A stretch of 34,540 nucleotides of DNA from Clostridia bacterium (GCA_017456465.1 JAFTJJ010000014.1:1-34540), one strand, 5' to 3'; positions 23,144 through 30,779 are shown, counted from the first letter of the stretch. The notes: generated from the letters alone by a model not told the origin. A program made the numbers and translations.

Positions 23144-25075
23144 ATGAAAATTCAACTCAGAGACGAAACAAGAGAATTTGAAAAAGGAACAACAATCTTG
23201 GAAATTGCTTCAAGCATTTCAGAAGGGCTTGCACGCGTTGCAGTGGCTGGCCGTGTGGATGGCGTTCTTACTGATCTCAGTGTTGCACTGGAAGATGATT
23301 GTGCGCTTGAAATCGTGACACAAAAAGATCCTGAGGCAAAACAAATTTTGAGACACACAGCGGCTCATGTTTTGGCACAAGCAGTCAAAACAATTTATCC
23401 AACCGCAAAACTCTCAATTGGGCCAGCAACAGAAGACGGTTTTTATTATGACTTTGATTTCAAAACTCCAATCACAGTTGATGATCTTCCAAAGATTGAA
23501 GCTGAAATGAAAAAAATCATCAAAGCAAACTTCGAAATCAAGAGAAATGTTGTCACAAAAAAACAAGCATTGAAAAGAGCCAAGGATGAGGGCGAAACTT
23601 TCAAGATTCAACTCATTGGTGACATTCCTGATGATGAAACAGTGACTGAATATACTCAAGGCGACTTCACCGATGTGTGTCGTGGACCACACATGAGAAG
23701 CACAGGAATGGTTAAAGCGTTCAAGCTCACAAGAATTGCGGGTGCTTATTTCAAGGGCGACAGCAAAAACAAAATGCTCACACGTATTTATGGCGTTGCA
23801 TTTGACAAAAAGAGTGAGATGGACGAGTACTTCGTGCGACAAGAAGAGGCAATGAAGAGGGATCACAACAAACTCGGACGTGAACTTGAAATCTTCACAA
23901 CTGTGGATTACATCGGCCAAGGCCTCCCAATTCTTCTCCCAAAGGGCACAGCGATTGTTCAAACAATGCAAAGATTCGTTGAAGATGAAGAAGCAAAGCG
24001 CGGATGGGTGAGAACAAAAACACCACTCATGGCAAAAAGCGACCTTTACAAGATTTCTGGTCACTGGGATCACTACAAAGATGGAATGTTCGTTCTTGGT
24101 GATGAAAAAGAAGACAAAGAAGTGTTTGCGCTTCGCCCAATGACATGCCCATTCCAATATCAAGCATATTTGAACAGAGCAAGAAGCTACAAAGATCTTC
24201 CAATGCGTCTTGCAGAAACATCAACACTCTTCCGTAATGAATCAAGTGGTGAAATGCATGGACTCATTCGTGTTCGTCAGTTCACAATTTCTGAAGGTCA
24301 CTTGATGTGCACTCCAGAACAACTTGAAAGCGAGTTTAAGGGGTGCTTGGAACTTGCAATTTTCATGCTCAAAACAATGGGACTTTATGAAGATGCTTCT
24401 TACAGATTCTCTCAGTGGGATCCAAATGACAGAGACAAATACATTGGAACAGTTGAACAATGGGAAGAAGCTCAAGGCAAAATGAAAACAATTCTTGACA
24501 ATCTTGGAATCCCATATAAGGTTGGTGTGGGTGAAGCTGCATTCTATGGTCCAAAACTTGACATTCAAATCAAAAATGTTTGGGGCAAAGAGGACACATT
24601 GATCACAATCCAAATCGACCAAATGCTTGCTGAAAAGTTTGGCATGGAATACACCGACAAAGATGGCAACAAGAAAAATCCTTACATCATTCACAGAACA
24701 AGCATTGGTTGCTATGAAAGAACACTCGCATACCTCATTGAAAAATATGCCGGTGCATTCCCACTTTGGCTTGCTCCTGTGCAACTCAAAGTCATCAATG
24801 TCTCAGAAAAGAGTGAAGACTATGCAAGAGAAGTGTCTCAAAAACTTGCTCTTCATGGTTACAGAATTGAAAACGATTTCAGAAGTGAAAAAGTTGGTTA
24901 CAAAATCAGACAAGCTCAGCTTGAAAAAGTTCCATACATGATGGTTCTTGGAGAAAATGAAATTGCTGCTGGAACAGTAACTTTGAGAAAAAGAAATGGG
25001 GAAGAGATCAGAGACCTTTCAATTGAACAAGTCGTTGAAATCTTCAACAAGGAAATCGAAGAAAAAATTAAATAA
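23144..25075 (+). CDS. thrS: Threonyl-tRNA synthetase
   Basis: 643 residues, normal length. It has an N-terminal TGS domain, an editing domain with HTAAHVLAQAV (the HxxxH motif), a class II catalytic core with PMTCPFQYQAYL (the zinc Cys), MHGLIRVRQFTISEGHL and HRTSIGCYERTLAYLIEKY, and the C-terminal anticodon-binding domain. It activates Thr for tRNA-Thr and proofreads Ser. It starts at ATG 23144 after AAAAGGGGAAAAG. Transcription is gated by the T-box leader at 22905-23106. It lies next to a YtxC-family gene upstream and the L20-type leader downstream. Confidence 0.98.
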   Translation: MKIQLRDETREFEKGTTILEIASSISEGLARVAVAGRVDGVLTDLSVALEDDCALEIVTQKDPEAKQILRHTAAHVLAQAVKTIYPTAKLSIGPATEDGFYYDFDFKTPITVDDLPKIEAEMKKIIKANFEIKRNVVTKKQALKRAKDEGETFKIQLIGDIPDDETVTEYTQGDFTDVCRGPHMRSTGMVKAFKLTRIAGAYFKGDSKNKMLTRIYGVAFDKKSEMDEYFVRQEEAMKRDHNKLGRELEIFTTVDYIGQGLPILLPKGTAIVQTMQRFVEDEEAKRGWVRTKTPLMAKSDLYKISGHWDHYKDGMFVLGDEKEDKEVFALRPMTCPFQYQAYLNRARSYKDLPMRLAETSTLFRNESSGEMHGLIRVRQFTISEGHLMCTPEQLESEFKGCLELAIFMLKTMGLYEDASYRFSQWDPNDRDKYIGTVEQWEEAQGKMKTILDNLGIPYKVGVGEAAFYGPKLDIQIKNVWGKEDTLITIQIDQMLAEKFGMEYTDKDGNKKNPYIIHRTSIGCYERTLAYLIEKYAGAFPLWLAPVQLKVINVSEKSEDYAREVSQKLALHGYRIENDFRSEKVGYKIRQAQLEKVPYMMVLGENEIAAGTVTLRKRNGEEIRDLSIEQVVEIFNKEIEEKIK

Positions 25076-25080
25076 AACAC

Positions 25081-25109
25081 TTGACAAACATGTGTTTGTG
25101 TTATAAAAT
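25081..25109 (+). promoter_or_regulatory. Promoter of the infC-rpmI-rplT operon
   Basis: TTGACA (25081-25086), 17-nt spacer, TAAAAT (25104-25109). TGTTAT (25099-25104) and ATAACA (25108-25113) form an inverted repeat with 3 nt between, over the -10. The promoter lies six bases after the thrS stop. Confidence 0.75.
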
Positions 25110-25114
25110 AACAT

Positions 25115-25280
25115 CGCTAATGCAAGAGAAAGACCACTTTCCGCCAATCGAATGAAAGATTTTTATTGGTAAAATATCTGAACTTCACAACAGTGCGACG
25201 CTGAAAGTCCTGAATTTCAGTCGTGTGCTTTTGAGATTATAGATATGGTGAGTGGACAAGAGCGTTCACTCACTTTTTTT
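25115..25280 (+). promoter_or_regulatory. L20-type autoregulatory leader with terminator
   Basis: An RNA leader ahead of infC-rpmI-rplT. It ends in a terminator, GTGAGTG (25248-25254) with CACTCAC (25267-25273), followed by seven T. CCACT (25134-25138) can pair with AGTGG (25251-25255), competing with that terminator, which makes it an antiterminator. A hairpin with CTGAAA (25201-25206)/TTTCAG (25215-25220) lies between. In Firmicutes such leaders are bound by ribosomal protein L20, encoded by the third gene, giving feedback. The L20 binding itself is inferred from context and layout. Confidence 0.8.
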
Positions 25281-25304
25281 GATTGCATGGCAAAACAAAA
25301 TGTA

Positions 25305-25333
25305 TGAAGTCAAAAACGATAAAAATGACTTCA
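25305..25333 (+). promoter_or_regulatory. Hairpin just upstream of the infC ribosome site
   Basis: TGAAGTCA (25305-25312) and TGACTTCA (25326-25333) are perfect inverted repeats with a 13-nt loop. It ends 4 nt before the AGGGGGA ribosome site and may affect infC translation. Role unknown. Confidence 0.4.
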
Positions 25334-25348
25334 ACCTAGGGGGATACG

Positions 25349-25870
25349 ATTATAAAACAAGAACATCAACTCAACCACGAAATCACTGACAGAGAAGTTA
25401 TGGTGATTTCAGCCACCGGAGAAAAACTTGGGATCATGAGCGCAGCAGAAGCCAACAGACTCGCAGACGAAGCTGAACTTGATCTTGTGAAAATTTCTCC
25501 AAATGCAAATCCTGCTGTTTGCAAGATCATGGATTATGGCAAATTCATGTTTGACAAAGCAAAACGTGAAAAAGAAGCAAAGAAAAACCAAAAGGTTGTT
25601 GAACTCAAAGAAGTTCAGCTTTCAATGACAATTGAACTTCATGACATGCAAATCAAGGCAAAAAATGCAAGCAAATTCTTGACTCAGGGCAACAAGGTCA
25701 AAGTTGCACTCAGAATGAGAGGACGCCAACAAGCTTACTTTAGCAAAGGCATTGAAATTGTGAAAGAATTTTGTGCAATGCTTGAAAATGAGGGAGTCAT
25801 GGACAAAGAACCAAAAGTTGAAGGCAGAAATGTTGTTGTTATTTTGAACCCAAAAGGAAATAAAAAATAG
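25349..25870 (+). CDS. infC: Translation initiation factor IF-3, AUU start
   Basis: 173 residues when read from ATT 25349. IF-3 binds the 30S subunit and discriminates initiator tRNA and start codons. Sequence landmarks are ITDREVMVISATGEKLGIM, DLVKISPNANPAVCKIMDYGKF and GRNVVVILNP. AGGGGGA (25338-25344) precedes ATT by 4-5 nt; an in-frame TAG at 25337-25339 excludes any earlier start, and the next ATG (25400) would delete the first 17 residues of the conserved N-terminal domain (QLNHEITDREV). An AUU start is the classic infC feature that lets IF-3 limit its own translation. It sits ahead of rpmI and rplT and is gated by the L20-type leader. Confidence 0.96.
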   Translation: MIKQEHQLNHEITDREVMVISATGEKLGIMSAAEANRLADEAELDLVKISPNANPAVCKIMDYGKFMFDKAKREKEAKKNQKVVELKEVQLSMTIELHDMQIKAKNASKFLTQGNKVKVALRMRGRQQAYFSKGIEIVKEFCAMLENEGVMDKEPKVEGRNVVVILNPKGNKK

Positions 25871-25881
25871 GAGAAAAGGTT

Positions 25882-26073
25882 ATGCCAAAACAAAGATCAA
25901 ACAGTGCCGCAAAGAAAAGATTCGTAGTGCTCAAGAGCGGCAAAATCAAAAGAGCAAAACAAAACAAAAGACACATTTTGACAAAGAAAGAGACTGGTAG
26001 GAAGAGAGGCCTCCGTAAGACTGCTTACGTTTCAGCAACTCAAGAAAAAACTATCAAGAAACTCGTAGGTTAA
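25882..26073 (+). CDS. rpmI: 50S ribosomal protein L35
   Basis: 63 residues, typical length, highly basic. Typical L35 features are MPKQRSNSAAKKRF at the N-terminus, the HIL motif in NKRHILTKKETGRKRGLRK, and a short C-terminal helix. It is part of the large ribosomal subunit. It starts at ATG 25882 after AGGAGAAAAGG and lies in the infC-rpmI-rplT operon, 11 nt after infC and 13 nt before rplT. Confidence 0.97.
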   Translation: MPKQRSNSAAKKRFVVLKSGKIKRAKQNKRHILTKKETGRKRGLRKTAYVSATQEKTIKKLVG

Positions 26074-26086
26074 GGGGGAGACGGTA

Positions 26087-26452
26087 ATGAGAATTAAAAG
26101 AGGCGTTAATGCGCACAAGAAAAGAGTAAAAGTTTTTAAAGCTGCCAAAGGTTACAGAGGCGCAAAGAGCAAACTCTTCAGAGTTGCTCGTGAAGCTGTG
26201 ATGAAAAGTGGCAACTACGCATACATTGGCCGCAGACTCAAAAAGCGTGATTTCAGACAACTTTGGATTGCAAGAATCAATGCAGGAGCAAGAGAATATG
26301 GCTTGTCTTACAGCAAGATGATGCATGGTTTGAAACTCGCTGGAATCGAACTCAACAGAAAAGTGCTTTCTGACATGGCAATTGCAGACAAAGCAGGATT
26401 TGAAAAAGTTGCACTTGCAGCAAAAGAAGCACTTGAAAAAGCTGCAAAGTAA
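26087..26452 (+). CDS. rplT: 50S ribosomal protein L20
   Basis: 121 residues. L20 is an early assembly protein that binds 23S rRNA and, in Firmicutes, the leader of its own operon. The family pattern is clear: MRIKRGVNAHKKRVKVFK, KAAKGYRGAKSKLFRVA, then the middle RRLKKRDFRQLWIARINAG and the globular C-terminus with YSKMMHGLKLAGIELNRKVLS. GGGGGAG (26075-26081) precedes ATG 26087. It is last in the operon and likely the repressor acting through the leader at 25115-25280. Confidence 0.98.
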   Translation: MRIKRGVNAHKKRVKVFKAAKGYRGAKSKLFRVAREAVMKSGNYAYIGRRLKKRDFRQLWIARINAGAREYGLSYSKMMHGLKLAGIELNRKVLSDMAIADKAGFEKVALAAKEALEKAAK

Positions 26453-26467
26453 TTTGTTAAAATCATT

Positions 26468-26500
26468 AAAAAGATGTGAGAAATCGCATCTTTTTATTTT
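26468..26500 (+). terminator. Intrinsic terminator of the infC operon
   Basis: AAAAAGATGTG (26468-26478) pairs with CGCATCTTTTT (26485-26495) through eleven pairs, one G-U, followed by further T-rich sequence. It closes the ribosomal operon. Confidence 0.9.
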
Positions 26501-26512
26501 TTGATTTTATTC

Positions 26513-26555
26513 TTGATATTGTAATTGCTTTTGTGTTATTATATTGATGATAACA
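26513..26555 (+). promoter_or_regulatory. Promoter of the 26574-28899 operon with inverted repeat
   Basis: TTGATA (26513-26518), 18-nt spacer, TATTAT (26537-26542). TGTTAT (26534-26539) and ATAACA (26550-26555) are inverted repeats flanking the start region, like the motif at 13712-13741 and 25099-25113. Confidence 0.6.
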
Positions 26556-26573
26556 TAAAAAGAGGGAATGTTC

Positions 26574-27824
26574 ATGAATTTTAAAGAAGCCTTGATTGAT
26601 TACGGATTTTCTCAGGAAGATGTGGATTACATTTGCACAAAAACGAACACGCGCGGGGTTGAAAGAGTTCAAAAAACACTTCGCGATTATGAAATTGAAC
26701 TTGGGATCAGCAAAAGTGAACTCAAAAAAATGGTGCTCGCTGCACCAGGACTTCTTGGCTTTGTTGTCATTCCAGAAAACCAAGACATCGCGAGCGACAC
26801 TTCAGTCAGAACCAAAATTGCAGATTACATGCAACTGTTGAACCTTTCAAAATTTGAAGTAATTAACATCATCAAAAAATTCCCACAATATTTGGGATTT
26901 GACACAAAATCAAATGCCCCAACATCATTAAAATCAAAAATTACAAATCTTCAATGCTTGCTTGGATTCAACAATGAAGAAGTTGTGAGATTTGTAAAAA
27001 AATATCCGCAAATATTGGCTCAAAGCATTGATCCGACTTCAAACTCGTCATTAAATTCAAAAATTGAAGCATATGCAAAACTCTTGAATGTTCCAATCAG
27101 TTCAGTTGTTGCAATGGTGCGAAAACTCCCACAAATGCTGACCCTTGACATAAATTCAACCTCAAAAACTGCTGTCAAAACAAAAATTGAAGATTATGCA
27201 AAATTGCTTGAAATTTCAAAATTCAAAGTCACAGCTCTCATTGCAAAAACTCCTGAAATGCTCACATATGACGTTTCTTCAAATGCAGAGACATCGATCA
27301 AAAGCAAACTTGAATTTTACAAAAGATCACTTGGTGTTGATTCAAGTGTTCTTGGACAAATGGTCGCAAAATGTCCAGTGCTGCTTGGACTTGACACATC
27401 CTCAAATTCAAAAACATCAGTGAGATCAAAACTTGAAGTTTTTGGAGATTTTTTAACAACTGAAGACATCATAAACAATCCAATAATTCTCACTTTCCCA
27501 GCCATGCGAACAAAACTTCGATTCATGATTCTTGCAAATTGTGGAATTGATCGAGACAAAATTGTTTCAAATCAAAACCTTATGACCTCAGAGCAGGTCA
27601 TGTGGGGCAAGGTGGGACTTTGCAAAGCAAAAGAAATTGATTTTAAATATGTAACATATCCAGGAAAGTTTTTCATGGACAGATATGGTTTTGCTTTGAG
27701 TGATCTTGCTGAATTGTTTCCACTTCAAAATGCAGATATTTCAAATATTGAAGCGGAATATAATTCAAGATTTAACAAAAAACTAAACATTACTCAAGCA
27801 GAAATCGAGGAAATTTTGAAGTAG
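26574..27824 (+). CDS. mTERF-like helical repeat protein
   Basis: 416 residues. From about residue 45 to 310 it is built of repeats of about 41 residues, each with the pattern: helix, short turn, helix, then xPxxL. The prolines fall at 58 (APGLL), 104 (FPQYL), 145 (YPQIL), 186 (LPQML), 227 (TPEML) and 268 (CPVLL), 41 apart from 104 onward. Each is preceded by V..hi.k and followed by a strand-like D.tS.(T/S)s(l/v).(S/T)KI....lL. This is the mTERF repeat described for mitochondrial/chloroplast nucleic-acid-binding proteins. ATG 26574 follows AGAGGG by 7 nt. No targeting sequence. It heads an operon with a small companion and an RNA methyltransferase. Nucleic-acid binding is inferred from the fold. 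Confidence 0.8.
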   Translation: MNFKEALIDYGFSQEDVDYICTKTNTRGVERVQKTLRDYEIELGISKSELKKMVLAAPGLLGFVVIPENQDIASDTSVRTKIADYMQLLNLSKFEVINIIKKFPQYLGFDTKSNAPTSLKSKITNLQCLLGFNNEEVVRFVKKYPQILAQSIDPTSNSSLNSKIEAYAKLLNVPISSVVAMVRKLPQMLTLDINSTSKTAVKTKIEDYAKLLEISKFKVTALIAKTPEMLTYDVSSNAETSIKSKLEFYKRSLGVDSSVLGQMVAKCPVLLGLDTSSNSKTSVRSKLEVFGDFLTTEDIINNPIILTFPAMRTKLRFMILANCGIDRDKIVSNQNLMTSEQVMWGKVGLCKAKEIDFKYVTYPGKFFMDRYGFALSDLAELFPLQNADISNIEAEYNSRFNKKLNITQAEIEEILK

Positions 27825-27834
27825 GGAACAAAGA

Positions 27835-28119
27835 ATGGATTTGAAGTTGAAAAAGTTTTTAAAGAAATTAAATCTTGACGATGACGAAATAAACAATCTC
27901 ACCACTGTTTGTTCTGGACTTGAAATCACAAGCGAAGGCAGAGCAAAAGAAAACGTGAGAATATTGATCGACTCGGGTTTCCCGCTTTGTGACGTTTCTT
28001 TTGTCGTTTGTGCAAACCCTGCTTTTTTGTGTAATGATCCAATAGACACAAAAAGTTCGATTGAGTCCATTGATGGGGATGTTGAACAAGCAATCAAAAA
28101 TGATCCATATATTTTGTAA
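27835..28119 (+). CDS. Small protein with one mTERF-like unit
   Basis: 94 residues. The segment GFPLCDVSFVVCANPAFL, followed by a CNDPIDTKSSIESI stretch, has the same helix-xPxxL-DxxS order as a single unit of the upstream protein. The N-terminal part is a basic helix (KLKKFLKKLNLDDDEINNL). ATG 27835 follows AGGGAA, which overlaps the upstream stop. It sits 10 nt after the repeat protein and 15 nt before the methyltransferase, so the three are one operon. It may be a truncated relative of the long protein or an independently folding partner. I did not recognise a named family. Confidence 0.65.
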   Translation: MDLKLKKFLKKLNLDDDEINNLTTVCSGLEITSEGRAKENVRILIDSGFPLCDVSFVVCANPAFLCNDPIDTKSSIESIDGDVEQAIKNDPYIL

Positions 28120-28134
28120 GGATGGGGAAATCAA

Positions 28135-28899
28135 ATGGAAAAAATCACAAGCTCAAACAACAATCGTGTTGTTATGTTTTCAAAACTAAACCAAAAAAAG
28201 TATAGAGATGAGTATGGCTTGTTTTTGCTTGAAAATTACAAACTCATTGCAGAGGTTGTAAAACGCGGTGATGAAATTGAACAACTCTTGATTGATGAAT
28301 CAAAACAAGACAAATTTGAGAAAATAATTCAAAAACTATATGAACAAACAATCATACTCCCATCCAATATTTTTGCAAAAATTAGTGAGACTGTAACAAG
28401 TCAGGGAATCATCGCTGTGATGAAAAAAAGAGACGAGACAAGCATTGCTTCGCTTTGTGGAAGAATTTTGGTTTTGGACAGAATTCAAGATGCTGGAAAT
28501 GTCGGAACACTGCTCAGATCTGCTCAAGGCTTTGGCTTTCAAAATGTGATCATGATTGACTCGGCTGATGAGTACAGCTCGAAGGTAATCAGAAGTTCAG
28601 GCGGAAGCATTTTTCATCTCAACATCGCACACACTTCAGAAAAAGAACTTTTGAATCTCATTAAACGCAGCGATTTGGCTGTTTTCACAGCTGACATGAA
28701 TGGATCATCACTTTATGAAACCCATGATTTTCCTCAAAATATGATGCTCATTGTTGGAAACGAGGGACAAGGCGTTTCAACTGCTTTGGAAGAAGCATCA
28801 ACAAACAACATCATGATCCCGATGGAAGAAGGACTCGAATCCTTGAATGCCGGAGTTTCAGGCTCAATCATCATGAGTTACATTCACTCGAAAAAATAA
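28135..28899 (+). CDS. TrmH/SpoU-family RNA 2'-O-methyltransferase
   Basis: 254 residues. The SpoU/TrmH trefoil-knot fold is shown by motif 1 LDRIQDAGNVGTLLRSA, motif 2 MLIVGNEGQGVS and motif 3 IPMEEGLESLNAGVSG. An N-terminal L30e-like substrate-binding domain (about 1-100, NYKLIAEVVKRGDEIEQLL) precedes it, as in rRNA and tRNA 2'-O-methyltransferases such as RlmB and TsnR-like enzymes. Motif 3 reads NAGVSGSI where NVAVAAAI is usual, a mild deviation. ATG 28135 follows GATGGGGAAAT. Its target RNA is unknown. It is third in the operon with the mTERF-like proteins. Confidence 0.93.
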   Translation: MEKITSSNNNRVVMFSKLNQKKYRDEYGLFLLENYKLIAEVVKRGDEIEQLLIDESKQDKFEKIIQKLYEQTIILPSNIFAKISETVTSQGIIAVMKKRDETSIASLCGRILVLDRIQDAGNVGTLLRSAQGFGFQNVIMIDSADEYSSKVIRSSGGSIFHLNIAHTSEKELLNLIKRSDLAVFTADMNGSSLYETHDFPQNMMLIVGNEGQGVSTALEEASTNNIMIPMEEGLESLNAGVSGSIIMSYIHSKK

Positions 28900-28912
28900 T
28901 ATTTAAAAAGAT

Positions 28913-28942
28913 TTGCCAAGAGATGTCCTCTTGGTGTAAAAT
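28913..28942 (+). promoter_or_regulatory. Promoter of yebC with palindromic spacer
   Basis: TTGCCA (28913-28918), 18-nt spacer, TAAAAT (28937-28942) preceded by TG. The spacer region contains CCAAGAG (28916-28922) and CTCTTGG (28928-28934), a perfect 7-bp palindrome with a 5-nt centre. It could be an operator or a weak terminator of the methyltransferase operon. Confidence 0.55.
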
Positions 28943-28977
28943 ACAAAAGTAAATTAATTAAACAATAGGAGAAATTT

Positions 28978-29706
28978 ATGAGCGGACATTCAAAATGGCA
29001 CAATATTCAAGCAACAAAAAACAAGGCAGATGCAGCTCGTGGAAAAATATTCACAAAAATCGGACGCGAAATTGCTGTTGCTGTCAAACTTGGTGGCGCA
29101 GATCCAAACACAAACAGCAAACTTTATGATGTGATCCAAAAGGCAAAACAAAACAACATGCCAAATGACAACATTCAGCGTTCAATCAAAAAGGCAGCAG
29201 GTGAAACTGATGCAACAAACTATGCATTAATCACATATGAAGGTTATGGCGCACATGGCGTGGCATTCATTGTTGAGTGCCTCACAGACAACAAAAACAG
29301 AACAGCATCTGATGTTCGTCACCTTTTTGATAAATTCGGTGGGAGTTTGGGAACTACTGGAAGTGTGACATTCATGTTCAATTACAACGGTGTCATCGTT
29401 CTTCCAAAAAAAGATGGAATGACAGAAGATGATGTGATGATGGTGGCTCTAGACGCTGGCGCCGATGACATTCAAACTGAAGACGAGGCTTTTGTGGTTT
29501 ACACCGCACCTGACATGCTTCATGCTTGCGTGAAAGCGTTTGAAGATGCAGGATTTGAAATTGCTTCAAGCGGCCAAGAATACATTCCAACAAACACTGT
29601 GGAACTCGATGAGGCGGCTTCTGCATCGATTCAAAAACTCACAGACGCACTTGAAGATCTTGATGATGTTCAAAATGTTTATAACAACGCAGATTTGGCA
29701 GAATAA
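28978..29706 (+). CDS. yebC: YebC/PmpR family protein (TACO1-like)
   Basis: 242 residues, the usual length. The signature N-terminus MSGHSKWHNIQATKNKADA is present, followed by the GRKFTKIGREI-type stretch (GKIFTKIGREIAVAVKLGG) and DTEGYGAHG-like ITYEGYGAHGVAFIVE and the acidic C-terminal domains. Members are reported to act as DNA-binding regulators or, as YebC2/TACO1, to relieve ribosome stalling at proline stretches. ATG 28978 follows AGGAGAAA. The gene often sits upstream of ruvC, as here with several genes in between. Confidence 0.95.
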   Translation: MSGHSKWHNIQATKNKADAARGKIFTKIGREIAVAVKLGGADPNTNSKLYDVIQKAKQNNMPNDNIQRSIKKAAGETDATNYALITYEGYGAHGVAFIVECLTDNKNRTASDVRHLFDKFGGSLGTTGSVTFMFNYNGVIVLPKKDGMTEDDVMMVALDAGADDIQTEDEAFVVYTAPDMLHACVKAFEDAGFEIASSGQEYIPTNTVELDEAASASIQKLTDALEDLDDVQNVYNNADLAE

Positions 29707-29712
29707 TTTTTT

Positions 29713-29742
29713 TTAGCACGGCATTTTGCTGTGCTAATTTTA
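29713..29742 (+). terminator. Intrinsic terminator, moderate
   Basis: TTAGCAC (29713-29719) pairs with GTGCTAA (29731-29737), with inner GGC/GCT pairs, followed by TTTTAA. The T run is short. Confidence 0.7.
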
Positions 29743-29757
29743 ATAATTGGAGGGAAA

Positions 29758-30441
29758 ATGAAACTATTTTTATGTGGTGGTGGATGCGGCAATCAAATCA
29801 CAGAAGCTTTGCAACAATTTGAAAAATTGTTGGACAAAACAAAACCAGTGTTGTATGTTCCGCTTGCAATGGAAGAAAAAATGTATGACAGTTGCAGCGA
29901 GTGGTTTTCAGGTGAATGCAAGAATTTTGGGTGTGAAAAGTTTGAAATGGTGAGATCGTCCCTTGAACTTTCAGAGAAGAATTTTGACAAATACGCTGCA
30001 ATTTTCATTGGTGGTGGAAACACCTTCAAACTTTTGAATGAAATCAATCAAAATGGTAACCGCGAAAAAATTATGAATTATCTTGAAAATGGTGGAGTTG
30101 TCTTTGGCGGAAGTGCAGGTGCAATCATTTTTGGCAAAGACATCAACACTTGCTTGCTCGATGATGGCAATGAGGTGGGACTTGAATGCACTACTGGCTT
30201 AAATCTGCTAAATGACTATTCAATCTTGTGCCACTTGAATGAAAAGTCTCTCAAAGACAATATGGAACACTTAAACAATCTCTCAAACAATGACAAAGTA
30301 ATTTACATGCCAGAAGAGAATGTGATTTTTCTGGATAACAATTCCACATGTTTGATTGGAAAATCAGGTTGTGTAATCTTTGAAAAAGGTGAGCATTTTG
30401 CGCGCCGACCTGAAGATTTCAAAAATGATATCAAAAAGTAA
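29758..30441 (+). CDS. S51-family (peptidase E-like) serine peptidase
   Basis: 227 residues. It shows the S51 features: an N-terminal strand LFLCGGGCGN, IFIGGGNTFKLL, and the nucleophile elbow VVFGGSAGA with Ser119. The class covers alpha-aspartyl dipeptidase PepE and cyanophycinase. Small size without an N-terminal extension favours a PepE-like dipeptidase acting on Asp-X, but specificity cannot be read. ATG 29758 follows GGAGGGAAA; the frame is open a little further upstream, across the terminator. It ends 10 nt before the next gene. Confidence 0.88.
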   Translation: MKLFLCGGGCGNQITEALQQFEKLLDKTKPVLYVPLAMEEKMYDSCSEWFSGECKNFGCEKFEMVRSSLELSEKNFDKYAAIFIGGGNTFKLLNEINQNGNREKIMNYLENGGVVFGGSAGAIIFGKDINTCLLDDGNEVGLECTTGLNLLNDYSILCHLNEKSLKDNMEHLNNLSNNDKVIYMPEENVIFLDNNSTCLIGKSGCVIFEKGEHFARRPEDFKNDIKK

Positions 30442-30451
30442 TGGAAGGACT

Positions 30452-30724
30452 ATGAACAAAAAACTCAAATATAGGTTCAAAATTTATTGCAGTGATGGAA
30501 CGTCAAAATTTATTGGTGGACGTGGTGCAACTCCAGAGTCTTTGAAGTATGATTTCGATGGAATGGTCTCATGGGATGAATATGAACGAATTTCTGATGA
30601 TGAAACAATGGGAACAGCAGAGATTCTGAACCTCGCAAAAACTCTTTATTCAAAAAAACACTCATTTTCAAGAATTGAAATTGTGAACACTGAGACTGGT
30701 GAAGTGGTGGATTTCATCAATTAA
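30452..30724 (+). CDS. Hypothetical protein, 90 aa
   Basis: I do not recognise this protein. Start ATG 30452 is chosen because GGAAGG (30443-30448) precedes it by 3 nt and lies after the upstream stop; the earlier open frame overlaps the peptidase gene. The product has a lysine-rich start (MNKKLKYRFKIYC), a strand-like middle, and a C-terminal EIVNTETGEVVDF that reads as a beta-hairpin. No membrane segment. It probably belongs to the S51 peptidase transcript and is closed by the terminator at 30737. Confidence 0.7.
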   Translation: MNKKLKYRFKIYCSDGTSKFIGGRGATPESLKYDFDGMVSWDEYERISDDETMGTAEILNLAKTLYSKKHSFSRIEIVNTETGEVVDFIN

Positions 30725-30736
30725 AGCAAATCAATA

Positions 30737-30767
30737 AACGCGGAGCAAAACACTGCCCGCGTTTTTT
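30737..30767 (+). terminator. Intrinsic terminator
   Basis: AACGCGG (30737-30743) pairs with CCGCGTT (30757-30763), with inner GCA/TGC pairs, then a T run. Confidence 0.9.
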
Positions 30768-30779
30768 AATTGTGGCATA

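Noticed and set aside
23414..24163. Long open frame on the minus strand (249 codons)
   Set aside because: It lies entirely inside thrS, whose protein is unmistakable; the minus-strand product is rich in Cys, Phe and His as expected from antisense of these codons.
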